This document shows, piece after piece, positions 1-6,773 of a stretch of 64,000 nt of DNA (its first letter is position 1; each line of letters starts with the position of its first letter). The position numbers and the translations under genes are program-made. Where the stretch lies: contig CAZASK010000001.1 in assembly GCA_964487845.1 (NCBI GenBank), positions 1-64,000 on the forward strand, given 5' to 3'. The notes under the pieces were generated by a model that was given only the letters and a program-made list of their open reading frames with translations, had not been told where the DNA came from and did not search any database. Source of the stretch: CAZASK01 sp964487845. Its GTDB lineage: Bacteria; Chlamydiota; Chlamydiia; Chlamydiales; FEN-1388.

Positions 1-371
1 ATGATCTAGGAATCCAGCTTTCATTTTTACATATCGCTCACAGTCAGGGAGGAGCGATTACTCAAGTGGCGTTGAAAGCTTCTAATCGCGCGATTAAGGA
101 AAATATGTCAGTTCTTACTTTTGGTACAGCGAGCGTTATTTTAAAAAGTGAAACTGGGGTAGCTTATGCCAAGAATTATGTACATAAAACAGATGGTGTT
201 ACTCAATGTATGGATCCCTTAGGGCTGATCCAAGGTTGGCAAACAAATGAGGTAGAATTTGTTGGATCTTTCATTTCAATACCCTTTGCGAATCACGGAT
301 TTATGAGTCCTGATTATCAATCGGCATTATCACGAGGTGTTGGTCAAGTTATAGAACGGAGTTTACGATGA
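1..371 (+). CDS. alpha/beta-hydrolase-like protein, 3' end only
   Basis: The gene enters the window from the left; the frame is open from base 3 and ends at 371, giving about 122 residues. The visible part reads like the C-terminal half of an alpha/beta hydrolase: a nucleophile elbow HSQGGA near the left edge, then NYVHKTDGV, which could supply the acidic residue, and FANHGFMSPDY, which could supply the histidine, in the usual Ser-Asp-His order. A GTG at 66 lies inside the frame but is probably internal, because the serine motif precedes it. The stop overlaps the next start in an ATGA, so it heads a translationally coupled set with the lipoproteins downstream. It may belong to a Chlamydiota-specific hydrolase-like family; substrate unknown. 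Confidence 0.5.
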   Translation, partial: DLGIQLSFLHIAHSQGGAITQVALKASNRAIKENMSVLTFGTASVILKSETGVAYAKNYVHKTDGVTQCMDPLGLIQGWQTNEVEFVGSFISIPFANHGFMSPDYQSALSRGVGQVIERSLR

Positions 372-928
372 AATATGTGAGAAAAACAATATATATGTGT
401 GTGATGATGTTACTTTTTTCCTGTTGTCAAAATAAAAAAAACAGAGACTATATTTCAATCATCCGTATAGCGGAAAAAAGAGCGAATGATTACATCACAA
501 GTCAAGGGTATGCGTATTCTGGTACAGGGAGTACTTGTTATAATGATTTGCACGACATCGATAGAAGTTATATCTCACAAAAAGACAAATTTACAACGGT
601 TACGGCGACGAGAATCTTTGTGGTAGAAAAATTTATTGGCTACTTAAAAATTTTCAATAGTTGTAAAGAGGTAAGACCCTATTTGAATAATTATCCATTT
701 ACAGAGAAAAATTTGTATATGCGCTTTTCATTTCATGATGCAAATAATCAAAAACTTAAGCCGCCCTATATTTGCACCGTTACGCTATTTCGGGGGAAAG
801 TTTCCTTTGAAGAATGGAATAATGATCCATATTGTCCGACTAAAGTTGTCCATACAGAAAATTTTGAGGAATCTTTAGCTATTTACAATCAGTACTTACG
901 GAATCATGTAGAAGAGGGTGAAAAATGA
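368..928 (+). CDS. putative lipoprotein, 186 aa
   Basis: A short basic start and hydrophobic stretch (residues 4-18) lead into a lipobox-like LLFSCC, so the mature protein probably begins at Cys19 or Cys20 and is lipid-anchored in the envelope. The rest has no domain I recognise; it has several cysteines and alternating beta-like stretches. It overlaps the gene before and the gene after by four bases (ATGA), which argues for one coupled operon. Its general layout (lipobox, ARVF/TRIF-like segment in the middle, a FEESL-type end) resembles the next gene, so the two look like diverged tandem paralogs. Function unknown. Confidence 0.7.
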   Translation: MKYVRKTIYMCVMMLLFSCCQNKKNRDYISIIRIAEKRANDYITSQGYAYSGTGSTCYNDLHDIDRSYISQKDKFTTVTATRIFVVEKFIGYLKIFNSCKEVRPYLNNYPFTEKNLYMRFSFHDANNQKLKPPYICTVTLFRGKVSFEEWNNDPYCPTKVVHTENFEESLAIYNQYLRNHVEEGEK

Positions 929-1521
929 TTAAGGGCTGTGTGTTTTATAAAATTTTACTAATGATTTTTATGGCAGCTTTTTTGCTTTCATGTGCAAGGA
1001 TGCGTGTTTGTCCTCAAACATCAATGGAATATGCCATCTATCGCTATGGGTTGAATGTCGCAAAAACCAATGATATGAAGCTTCTTATTGTTGGCGATGT
1101 AACTGAACCCAAGCCTGTTGGAAAGGGGGACTATCCTGTTTATTGTATGTCTTTTTCTAGCTTAGAGAATCATACACTGGATAAGGCAAGAGTATTTGCA
1201 ACAAATCTGGTAAATCAATTTGAGCATCAACTGAAACAAGAGCCTACAGTCAGAGTGTATGCAAAATCTATTCAAGAGTTTGTGGACGATTTTCCTCTAG
1301 AGCCTGAATTAAGGTTGGTTGGTTATAAGATTGCGTATTGGGATGAAAATTTTGAGCGTAGGCAAGCGCCACTGATGGCGGAAATGCAGTTTTATCATGA
1401 AAAATTTCATTACTACCAAGCAGATCCAAAGACGCAAGCGCTTCACCTGGTATTCGAAGAATCGTATGAAGATGCGCTTCAGTTTCTCAGAGAGCAATCG
1501 AAGGAAAAAGGAGAGAGATGA
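925..1521 (+). CDS. putative lipoprotein, 198 aa, likely paralog of the preceding one
   Basis: The N-terminus is a lipoprotein signal: hydrophobic residues 10-22 ending LLSC, with Cys23 as the probable lipid-modified residue. The body carries ARVFATNL near the middle and ends with a FEESYEDALQFL stretch that parallels the end of the gene before it, suggesting an old tandem duplication. It starts inside the stop of the previous gene (ATGA at 925) and its own stop overlaps another ATG at 1518. No enzymatic motif is visible. I infer an envelope or periplasmic role only from the signal. Confidence 0.7.
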   Translation: MIKGCVFYKILLMIFMAAFLLSCARMRVCPQTSMEYAIYRYGLNVAKTNDMKLLIVGDVTEPKPVGKGDYPVYCMSFSSLENHTLDKARVFATNLVNQFEHQLKQEPTVRVYAKSIQEFVDDFPLEPELRLVGYKIAYWDENFERRQAPLMAEMQFYHEKFHYYQADPKTQALHLVFEESYEDALQFLREQSKEKGER

Positions 1522-1870
1522 TTCGTTTTTTCATGGTGTTCTTCACTGGGTTATTCACCGCCTGTGTCTAGGAGATTTAGTTGTGAGAAATGAAGCAGAT
1601 CTCCTAGAACAACAAAAAGTAACCAAGCGATGGATTTGGATAATGACGTTGTTTGATGCGATTCTTTTTCCATTTTTCTTATACGCTTCTCTCTTTCAAT
1701 CACTTGAGTATGCAATTTTGTTCTTTATGGAGCAGAGGGATCTACGGAGCTCTCATGGATATCCGCAAATAGCTGTTTCATTTCGAAGTCATCATCTCTT
1801 GCTACAACAGCCAGCTGCCCTTGGTGACGTACGGTCTCATCATCGAAAATTTCTCTTGGCAGGTGGGTAA
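1518..1870 (+). pseudogene. third small lipoprotein gene, apparently frameshifted
   Basis: An ATG at 1518 overlaps the preceding stop in the same ATGA arrangement as the two genes before it. It encodes a signal with a lipobox-like LFTAC but stops at 1571 after 17 residues. The adjacent frame, open from before 1518 to 1870, continues from the same point with a charged segment and a long hydrophobic stretch (KRWIWIMTLFDAILFPFF). One base change in length near 1560-1566 would join the two. The far end would run antisense into hemC, so the true 3' end is unclear. It could be a real decay product, a sequencing error, or a very short leader peptide. Confidence 0.4.
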
Positions 1871-2423
1871 GGCCTAATCGGATAAGAGCACATTCTGCAA
1901 TGAGCAGTGCATCGACTATACCCTCATCAAGTAGCTGGAGGCGTTTGTGGATGGCTCCTCTCACATCATAAAAACGAAGATCGGAGCGCCTCTTGGAGAT
2001 GAGCTCTTGCCTTCTACGAGATGAAGTCCCGATGATTGCTTGTGAGGGCAGGCTGTCTAAGGTGTGCGGAGTTCTGAAAACAAGCGCATCTCGAGGGTCA
2101 AGGCCTTTTGTAATGGCAACAATCTGCAATCCTTTTGGAAGTGGAGAGGGGAGATCTTTTGCTGAATGAATGGCGATGCGGCATTGTCGATCAATAACCA
2201 TGTCATCGAGTTCTTTGGTGAAAAAATTACTTTTCTCTAGATCCATGAGCGATGTTTTCTGGTCTTTGTCACCCGTTGTGCTCACCCAAATGGGCTCGAA
2301 TCGGATATGAGGATGAAAATTCTGTAGCTCGTGGAGTACTTCCGCAACTTGTATTCTGGAAAGTGGAGATGTGCGTGCGCAGGTGATTATTGTATCAGCG
2401 CTTTGAGAGCCTCGTCTATCCAC
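1725..2423 (-). CDS. hemC: porphobilinogen deaminase (hydroxymethylbilane synthase), short form
   Basis: The enzyme polymerises four porphobilinogens to hydroxymethylbilane in haem synthesis. Recognisable elements are CARTSPLSRIQ near the start, HSAKDLPSPLP with the catalytic Asp, DPRDAL, GTSSRRRQ with substrate-binding arginines, and a Q-rich GQLAVVARDDD segment. At 232 residues it stops where the third domain of the usual protein of about 310 residues begins, and no cysteine is left in the position that normally holds the dipyrromethane cofactor. Its start lies inside the radA end (37-base overlap), so the two are co-transcribed. Order rnc-radA-hemC is a chlamydial signature. Identity is firm; activity without domain 3 is the open point. 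Confidence 0.88.
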   Translation of the reverse strand: MDRRGSQSADTIITCARTSPLSRIQVAEVLHELQNFHPHIRFEPIWVSTTGDKDQKTSLMDLEKSNFFTKELDDMVIDRQCRIAIHSAKDLPSPLPKGLQIVAITKGLDPRDALVFRTPHTLDSLPSQAIIGTSSRRRQELISKRRSDLRFYDVRGAIHKRLQLLDEGIVDALLIAECALIRLGLTHLPREIFDDETVRHQGQLAVVARDDDFEMKQLFADIHESSVDPSAP

Positions 2424-3760
2424 TCAATGCCTATAATTTGAATTTTTTCCTTCAAAGAATTTTCTGTAATGCCCTTCACATTGCGCTTGGGGATCAAACA
2501 CTTTGTAAAGCCCATCTGAATGCCTTCTTTAATACGGCTTTCAATACGGCTTACAGCGCGAATTTCTCCGCCCAGCCCCACCTCGCCAACGACCAGCGTT
2601 TCAGGGTCAATGGCTCTATTATGAAATGATGACGCAATAGCCGCGATTATTCCTAAGTCGGCAGCAGGCTCTTTGATAGAAAAGCCTCCTGTCACCGATA
2701 CAAAAACGTCACTTCCATGCATTCTGTAGCTCGCCTTTTTTTCTAATACCGCAAGCATAAGAGCAAGCCTGTTGCTATCAAGACCAGTTGCCCTCCTTGA
2801 GGGGGTTGTGTAAAAGGTGTCTGTTACCAGAGACTGTACTTCGAGTAAGATAGGCCTGGTGCCTTCAAGTGCAGGGATCACACACGAGCCTATCGAGCCA
2901 CGACTTCTCTCTTGTAGAAATATCTGTGAAGGATTGGCGATTTCATGAAGGCCATTAGAGGCCATCTGAAAAACAGCAATTTCATCTGTTGGCCCAAAGC
3001 GATTTTTACAGATACGCAAGAGTCTAAAATTTTGCTGCTTGTCTCCTTCAAAGTATAAGACGGTGTCTACTAAGTGCTCTAAAATTTTAGGGCCCGCAAT
3101 GTCTCCTCCTTTGGTGACATGGCCAATAAGCACAGTAGCCACTTTTTGTGTTTTTGCAAGCTCCATAAAAGTAGCAGCCGAATCGCGGATCTGAGAGACA
3201 GAGCCTGGAGCTGAGACAAGTTCTTGTTTGTATACGATCTGGATAGAGTCGATGATCAGAAGCTTAGGCTGTAGCTCGGTAACATGACGCACGATTTCAG
3301 TGACTTCTACCTCAGCAAAAAACAAGATATTATCGCTCTCGATGCCCAAGCGTCTTGCTCGAAGAGAGGTCTGCTCGAGCGATTCCTCGCCAGATACATA
3401 CAAGACAAGATGGCCTTGATTGGCATAGCTTTTGGCAAGCTGCAGCGCAATTGTTGATTTTCCAATTCCTGGGTCACCACCTATGAGGGTAAGAGATCCT
3501 GGGACAAAGCCACCTCCTATGGCACGATCAAATTCCTTTAAGTCAGTGGTATAACGGGTAACTTCACAGCTTGCGATGTCTTGTAATTTTACAGGTTTGG
3601 AAGGCTCCTTGAGACGTGTCACCCGCGGATGATTTTTTATTTCACGCTCTATTTCTTCATTCATGGTATTCCACGCCATACACGTAGCACACTGGCCAGT
3701 CCATTTGCTTTGCTTATGACCGCATTCTGCGCAGTACCATACACTTTTTTGTTTGCTCAT
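2387..3760 (-). CDS. radA: DNA repair protein RadA (Sms)
   Basis: RadA is a RecA-like, DnaB-type ATPase that helps process recombination intermediates and branch migration. All parts are present: an N-terminal zinc finger (Cys10, Cys13, Cys24, Cys27), Walker A GGDPGIGKST near residue 95, the RadA-specific KNRFG motif, and a C-terminal Lon-protease-like domain with GEVGLGGEIR. At 457 residues it is full length. Its ATG overlaps the rnc stop by four bases and its end overlaps hemC, so the three form one coupled minus-strand operon. Confidence 0.96.
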   Translation of the reverse strand: MSKQKSVWYCAECGHKQSKWTGQCATCMAWNTMNEEIEREIKNHPRVTRLKEPSKPVKLQDIASCEVTRYTTDLKEFDRAIGGGFVPGSLTLIGGDPGIGKSTIALQLAKSYANQGHLVLYVSGEESLEQTSLRARRLGIESDNILFFAEVEVTEIVRHVTELQPKLLIIDSIQIVYKQELVSAPGSVSQIRDSAATFMELAKTQKVATVLIGHVTKGGDIAGPKILEHLVDTVLYFEGDKQQNFRLLRICKNRFGPTDEIAVFQMASNGLHEIANPSQIFLQERSRGSIGSCVIPALEGTRPILLEVQSLVTDTFYTTPSRRATGLDSNRLALMLAVLEKKASYRMHGSDVFVSVTGGFSIKEPAADLGIIAAIASSFHNRAIDPETLVVGEVGLGGEIRAVSRIESRIKEGIQMGFTKCLIPKRNVKGITENSLKEKIQIIGIEWIDEALKALIQ

Positions 3761-4476
3761 GTCTGTTTTTCCTTCAGCTGCGTGAGTGCAGATAGAGCAG
3801 CTTTTTGCTCAGCTTCCTTTTTTGAGCTTCCTTGCCCAGTGCCGAGAAGTGTTTTTGCAAGAAAAACACCCACCTCGAAGCATTTATGATGATCAGGGCC
3901 CGTTTCGCTTAATACACTATATGTTGGCATGCCTTGTTTTGACTTCTGAAGCATCTCCTGCAACTCTGCCTTCCAGTTTGAATCAGGCTCTTGCAGCTTT
4001 CCTCGGATTTCTGGAAGAAGATTTTTATAAATTAATTTTTTTACAACTTCAATGCCAGCATCGAGGTAGAGCGCGCCAATAATTGCTTCAAAGAAGTCTG
4101 CAAGGATCGATGTCCGTATTTTTTGACGATTCAACAACTCTCCTCTTCCTACAAGGAGAAATGGTGTCAGCTGTAGCTTTTCTGCAAATTCTGTACAAGA
4201 CTGTGCTGAAACAAGAGCTGCTCGTAATTGTGATAGTTTCCCTTCTTGTACTTCGGGGAAGGTGATATAGAGATACTCTGTGATAATAAGGTTGAAGACA
4301 GAGTCGCCAAGGAATTCAAGTCTCTCATTGCAGACAAGCAGAGATTCTGTGTATTCATTGATATATGATGAGTGAGTACAGGCTGTTTCCAAATAGTTTT
4401 TATTATGAAAATGGTGTCCCAATATCTGCTCTAGATGTGAAAGACTGAGCTTCCAGCTCTCAAAAGTATTCATCAT
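3757..4476 (-). CDS. rnc: ribonuclease III
   Basis: RNase III cuts double-stranded RNA and matures rRNA precursors. The family signature ERLEFLGDS sits at residues 51-59, the second acidic metal-binding site is in FFEAIIGALYLDAG (about 128-141), and a C-terminal double-stranded RNA-binding domain runs from about residue 165, with KKEAEQKAALSALTQL at the end. The length of 239 aa is normal. It is the first gene of the rnc-radA-hemC unit. A TATACT at 4513-4518 lies in the 71-base gap to the divergent gene on the plus strand but has no good -35 partner. Confidence 0.96.
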   Translation of the reverse strand: MMNTFESWKLSLSHLEQILGHHFHNKNYLETACTHSSYINEYTESLLVCNERLEFLGDSVFNLIITEYLYITFPEVQEGKLSQLRAALVSAQSCTEFAEKLQLTPFLLVGRGELLNRQKIRTSILADFFEAIIGALYLDAGIEVVKKLIYKNLLPEIRGKLQEPDSNWKAELQEMLQKSKQGMPTYSVLSETGPDHHKCFEVGVFLAKTLLGTGQGSSKKEAEQKAALSALTQLKEKQT

Positions 4477-4547
4477 AATGCTCTATAGATTCCAATTTGA
4501 GTGAAGATAGGTTATACTACATTCAACCCTTTTCCCAATAGGTTACT

Positions 4548-5156
4548 ATGAAATATTCTGTTACTGGTCAGCAAGTTTTCTTTTTCAATAAGTTTGGATT
4601 TATTGAATTTGAGCAAGTCCTTGATGAAAAAGAAGTGCAAACCTTATGCATGGCCGCAAAAAATATGAAAAAAAGAAATTTGTCTCATCACTTTAGTGAA
4701 GTACAAAAAATACTTTTTTCGAGGTCTCTCGCTGCTTTAGCAAGTGGATTGAGCTCAAAAAGACAGCTGCGCTTTGCCTTTGATCAAGTCATTGCACAAT
4801 ATCCTATCAAAGAGGGGTTTACTATTGGCGGAATCAGTTGTATTGCTCCTCTTGCAGTGTGTGTAATGCTCTGTGTAGATGGTGCTGTTGAAGCTCGTCC
4901 CTCAGCAGCTGATGGCATGATCAATCCGTTTGCGACAAAAGCAGGAAACGCGATATTTTTTCGACCAAACGCAGCTTGGGATCCTGCTTGCATGCATGCG
5001 CATGATGCACAAACACATATTTTATTGGCCTATGGCGAAGAGCGTCAGCAATATCTTTTTTGCTTAGAAGATCCGTATTTACACGATCTAAAAAAAGAAG
5101 GACTGGTCTTTGGAGATCGCATTCCAGAAAAAAGCCATCCAATTTTGTGCCGATGA
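4548..5156 (+). CDS. conserved hypothetical protein upstream of lplA, 202 aa
   Basis: I do not recognise this protein with certainty. The first part (FNKFGFIEFEQVLDEKEVQTL) and the later NAIFFRPNAAWDP resemble the layout of phytanoyl-CoA-dioxygenase-like double-stranded beta-helix proteins, but I cannot find the HxD...H iron site, so a catalytic role is not supported. No signal peptide or membrane segment is seen; it is probably cytoplasmic. Its TGA overlaps the ATG of lplA by four bases, so the two proteins are made together and may act together in lipoate metabolism or protein modification. Start is the ATG at 4548, after an AT-rich intergenic stretch. Confidence 0.6.
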   Translation: MKYSVTGQQVFFFNKFGFIEFEQVLDEKEVQTLCMAAKNMKKRNLSHHFSEVQKILFSRSLAALASGLSSKRQLRFAFDQVIAQYPIKEGFTIGGISCIAPLAVCVMLCVDGAVEARPSAADGMINPFATKAGNAIFFRPNAAWDPACMHAHDAQTHILLAYGEERQQYLFCLEDPYLHDLKKEGLVFGDRIPEKSHPILCR

Positions 5157-5827
5157 AAAAAGAAGATGCAGGCGCAGGCAGTGCGCAATATCATATGCAG
5201 CGAGATCGTGCTCTTTTGGAAGGCCTGGGCGATGCTGCTCTGGATGCGCGATTGATATGGTATGAATGGCTGCGCCCTAGCATCACATATGGTCACTTCA
5301 TCCACCCTGAGAGGCTCCTCTATCTTGAAAAAACAGCAGCGCATGGAATTGATATCGCTCGTAGGCCAACTGGAGGAGGGCTTCTCTTTCATATGGATGA
5401 TTGTGTATTTACGCTTGTGATTCCAAAGAATCATCCTCGCTACACAGATAATGTACGAGAGAATTATCGATGGATTAATGAAGCGGTAGCGCGTGCTTGT
5501 GGCACCTCTGAAGAGCTTCTTCTAGAAAGAGCTATAGAGACAAGCAAGGTATATGATTCTTATTGTATGGCAACACCTACGATCTATGATATTATGCTTG
5601 ATGGGAAAAAGGTAGGTGGCTCTGCCCAGAGAAAAACAAAAAATGGGTATATCCATCAAGCAAGTCTTTTTATAGGAGAGCCGAATTGGGATATCATCGA
5701 TGAGGTCATGATTGACAAAGAGGCGGTTCAAATGATGCGCAAAAAAAGTGGGTGGATAGAACACCTGTCCAAAGCAGAGCTGCGAAGAGCTATTGCAAGG
5801 GAGCTCGAAAATCGAGCTCGAAAATGA
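5153..5827 (+). CDS. lplA: lipoate-protein ligase family protein
   Basis: The protein has the biotin/lipoate ligase catalytic fold: ARRPTGGGLLFH, the lipoyl-AMP binding loop, then GKKVGGSAQRKTKNGYIHQ with the conserved catalytic lysine. It is expected to attach lipoic acid to acceptor lysines of GcvH and of the E2 subunits of 2-oxo acid dehydrogenases. I take the ATG at 5153, which overlaps the previous stop, rather than in-frame codons farther upstream that would lie inside that gene; this gives 224 residues. gcvH, a likely target, lies 5.7 kb downstream. It could also be a related octanoyltransferase (LipM-like); the motif set does not separate them. Confidence 0.82.
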   Translation: MKKEDAGAGSAQYHMQRDRALLEGLGDAALDARLIWYEWLRPSITYGHFIHPERLLYLEKTAAHGIDIARRPTGGGLLFHMDDCVFTLVIPKNHPRYTDNVRENYRWINEAVARACGTSEELLLERAIETSKVYDSYCMATPTIYDIMLDGKKVGGSAQRKTKNGYIHQASLFIGEPNWDIIDEVMIDKEAVQMMRKKSGWIEHLSKAELRRAIARELENRARK

Positions 5828-5912
5828 GATTCCAAAAAAATAGGCGCCTTCTCTACACTTAGCCCCATGAATACCTTTCAGAGAATACTTGTATCTCCTC
5901 TATCTGTCGTCC

Positions 5913-5928
5913 TGCGCCTAGCGGCGCA
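5913..5928 (+). other. GC-rich hairpin in the leader of the carrier-like gene
   Basis: A six-base-pair stem (TGCGCC / GGCGCA) with a TAGC loop lies about 70 bases before the next start and is followed by an A/T-rich run ending in T's. A similar arrangement, a GC hairpin followed by TAAT and a T-run, recurs before the BrnQ gene at 42857 and, on the minus strand, before the SNF transporter at 48635. It may end transcription from lplA or be a shared leader structure. Confidence 0.35.
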
Positions 5929-5998
5929 ATAATATTTCTTTTTGTCTACATATTTTCTTTTTTAAATTTTTATAAAGTATTTCAGCAAAGGTATATAT

Positions 5999-6760
5999 AT
6001 GTCTTCACCTATTACAAACAATTCTTCGTGGGTTGATAATCCAGCGATATCTTGTGTAGTCAATATTGGATCAGCAGGAACAGCAATTGTTCCAACAGGA
6101 GCCGGCTTTGTGATGAAAAGCCTTCAGCAGATTCATGGAAACCAACAAAAATTCCCCTTTCAGACGGTGAAAGATTTTTTGCTTCCAGGAGTGAAAGCTG
6201 CTCCTACAATTGGGTGTATTATCGGCGTGCAAATAGTGGCTCAAAACACATTTGAAAAACAGTTTGCTCATTATTTTATGGCTCAAGAGCATCAAACTGC
6301 GCAGTTATTGAATACTATCGTGACCTCATGTGGGGTGGGATTGGTATCTTCATATCCACTGGCTGTATTTAATGGACAGTCAACTGGTTTGTCTATTATA
6401 GAGGCAATGAAGAGCTTTTCGCCTAAAATTATGGGACTCATTGGTGCTCGAGAGTGCAGCTTTTTATGCGCGATTACTTTGAGTGATCCTTTAATTAAGC
6501 TGTTAAACAGTGAGTATGGTGAAACAGCCTATGTAAAATATGGGACGATTATCGGATCAAGCATTCTTGGAAGCGCTTGCGGACAGGGTTTTGATACTAT
6601 GCTTACATGTGCTCAGCAAAAGATCGAAGCTCCCTCTCTCATTGAGTGTTGGAAGAGAGGTTTGCGCACAAGAGGCTGTGCAGTAGTGGCGTTTTCTGTA
6701 CTTTTTCATGAAGTAAAAGATGTCGTCACGACAGGAATACAGTATTTAGAAAAAAAATAA
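5999..6760 (+). CDS. putative mitochondrial-carrier-like membrane protein, 253 aa
   Basis: The 253 residues look like three related units of roughly 80 residues, each a small-residue-rich helix, a polar K/Q segment, a short amphipathic stretch and a second helix. Unit 3 is the clearest: GSSILGSACGQGFDTMLTCA then QQ, followed by SLIECWKRGLRTRG, close to the carrier pattern P-x-D-x-x-x-T-x-x-Q ... E-G/R-G. Units 1 (about 10-88) and 2 (about 100-180) are looser and lack the exact Px[DE]xx[KR] motif. Mitochondrial carriers are almost absent from bacteria; the best known bacterial case I recall is Legionella LncP, an effector. The start has a good AAAGG seven bases upstream. It could instead be an unrelated multi-helix inclusion membrane protein. 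Confidence 0.45.
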   Translation: MSSPITNNSSWVDNPAISCVVNIGSAGTAIVPTGAGFVMKSLQQIHGNQQKFPFQTVKDFLLPGVKAAPTIGCIIGVQIVAQNTFEKQFAHYFMAQEHQTAQLLNTIVTSCGVGLVSSYPLAVFNGQSTGLSIIEAMKSFSPKIMGLIGARECSFLCAITLSDPLIKLLNSEYGETAYVKYGTIIGSSILGSACGQGFDTMLTCAQQKIEAPSLIECWKRGLRTRGCAVVAFSVLFHEVKDVVTTGIQYLEKK

Positions 6761-6773
6761 GGCATCCGAAGCT

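Noticed and set aside
1309..1497. Minus-strand open frame antisense to the second lipoprotein
   Set aside because: No start site, no family pattern, and it lies fully opposite a gene with a signal peptide and coupled start.
4548..5156. Calling the gene before lplA a phytanoyl-CoA dioxygenase
   Set aside because: The fold-like similarity is vague and the iron-binding HxD...H set is not visible.
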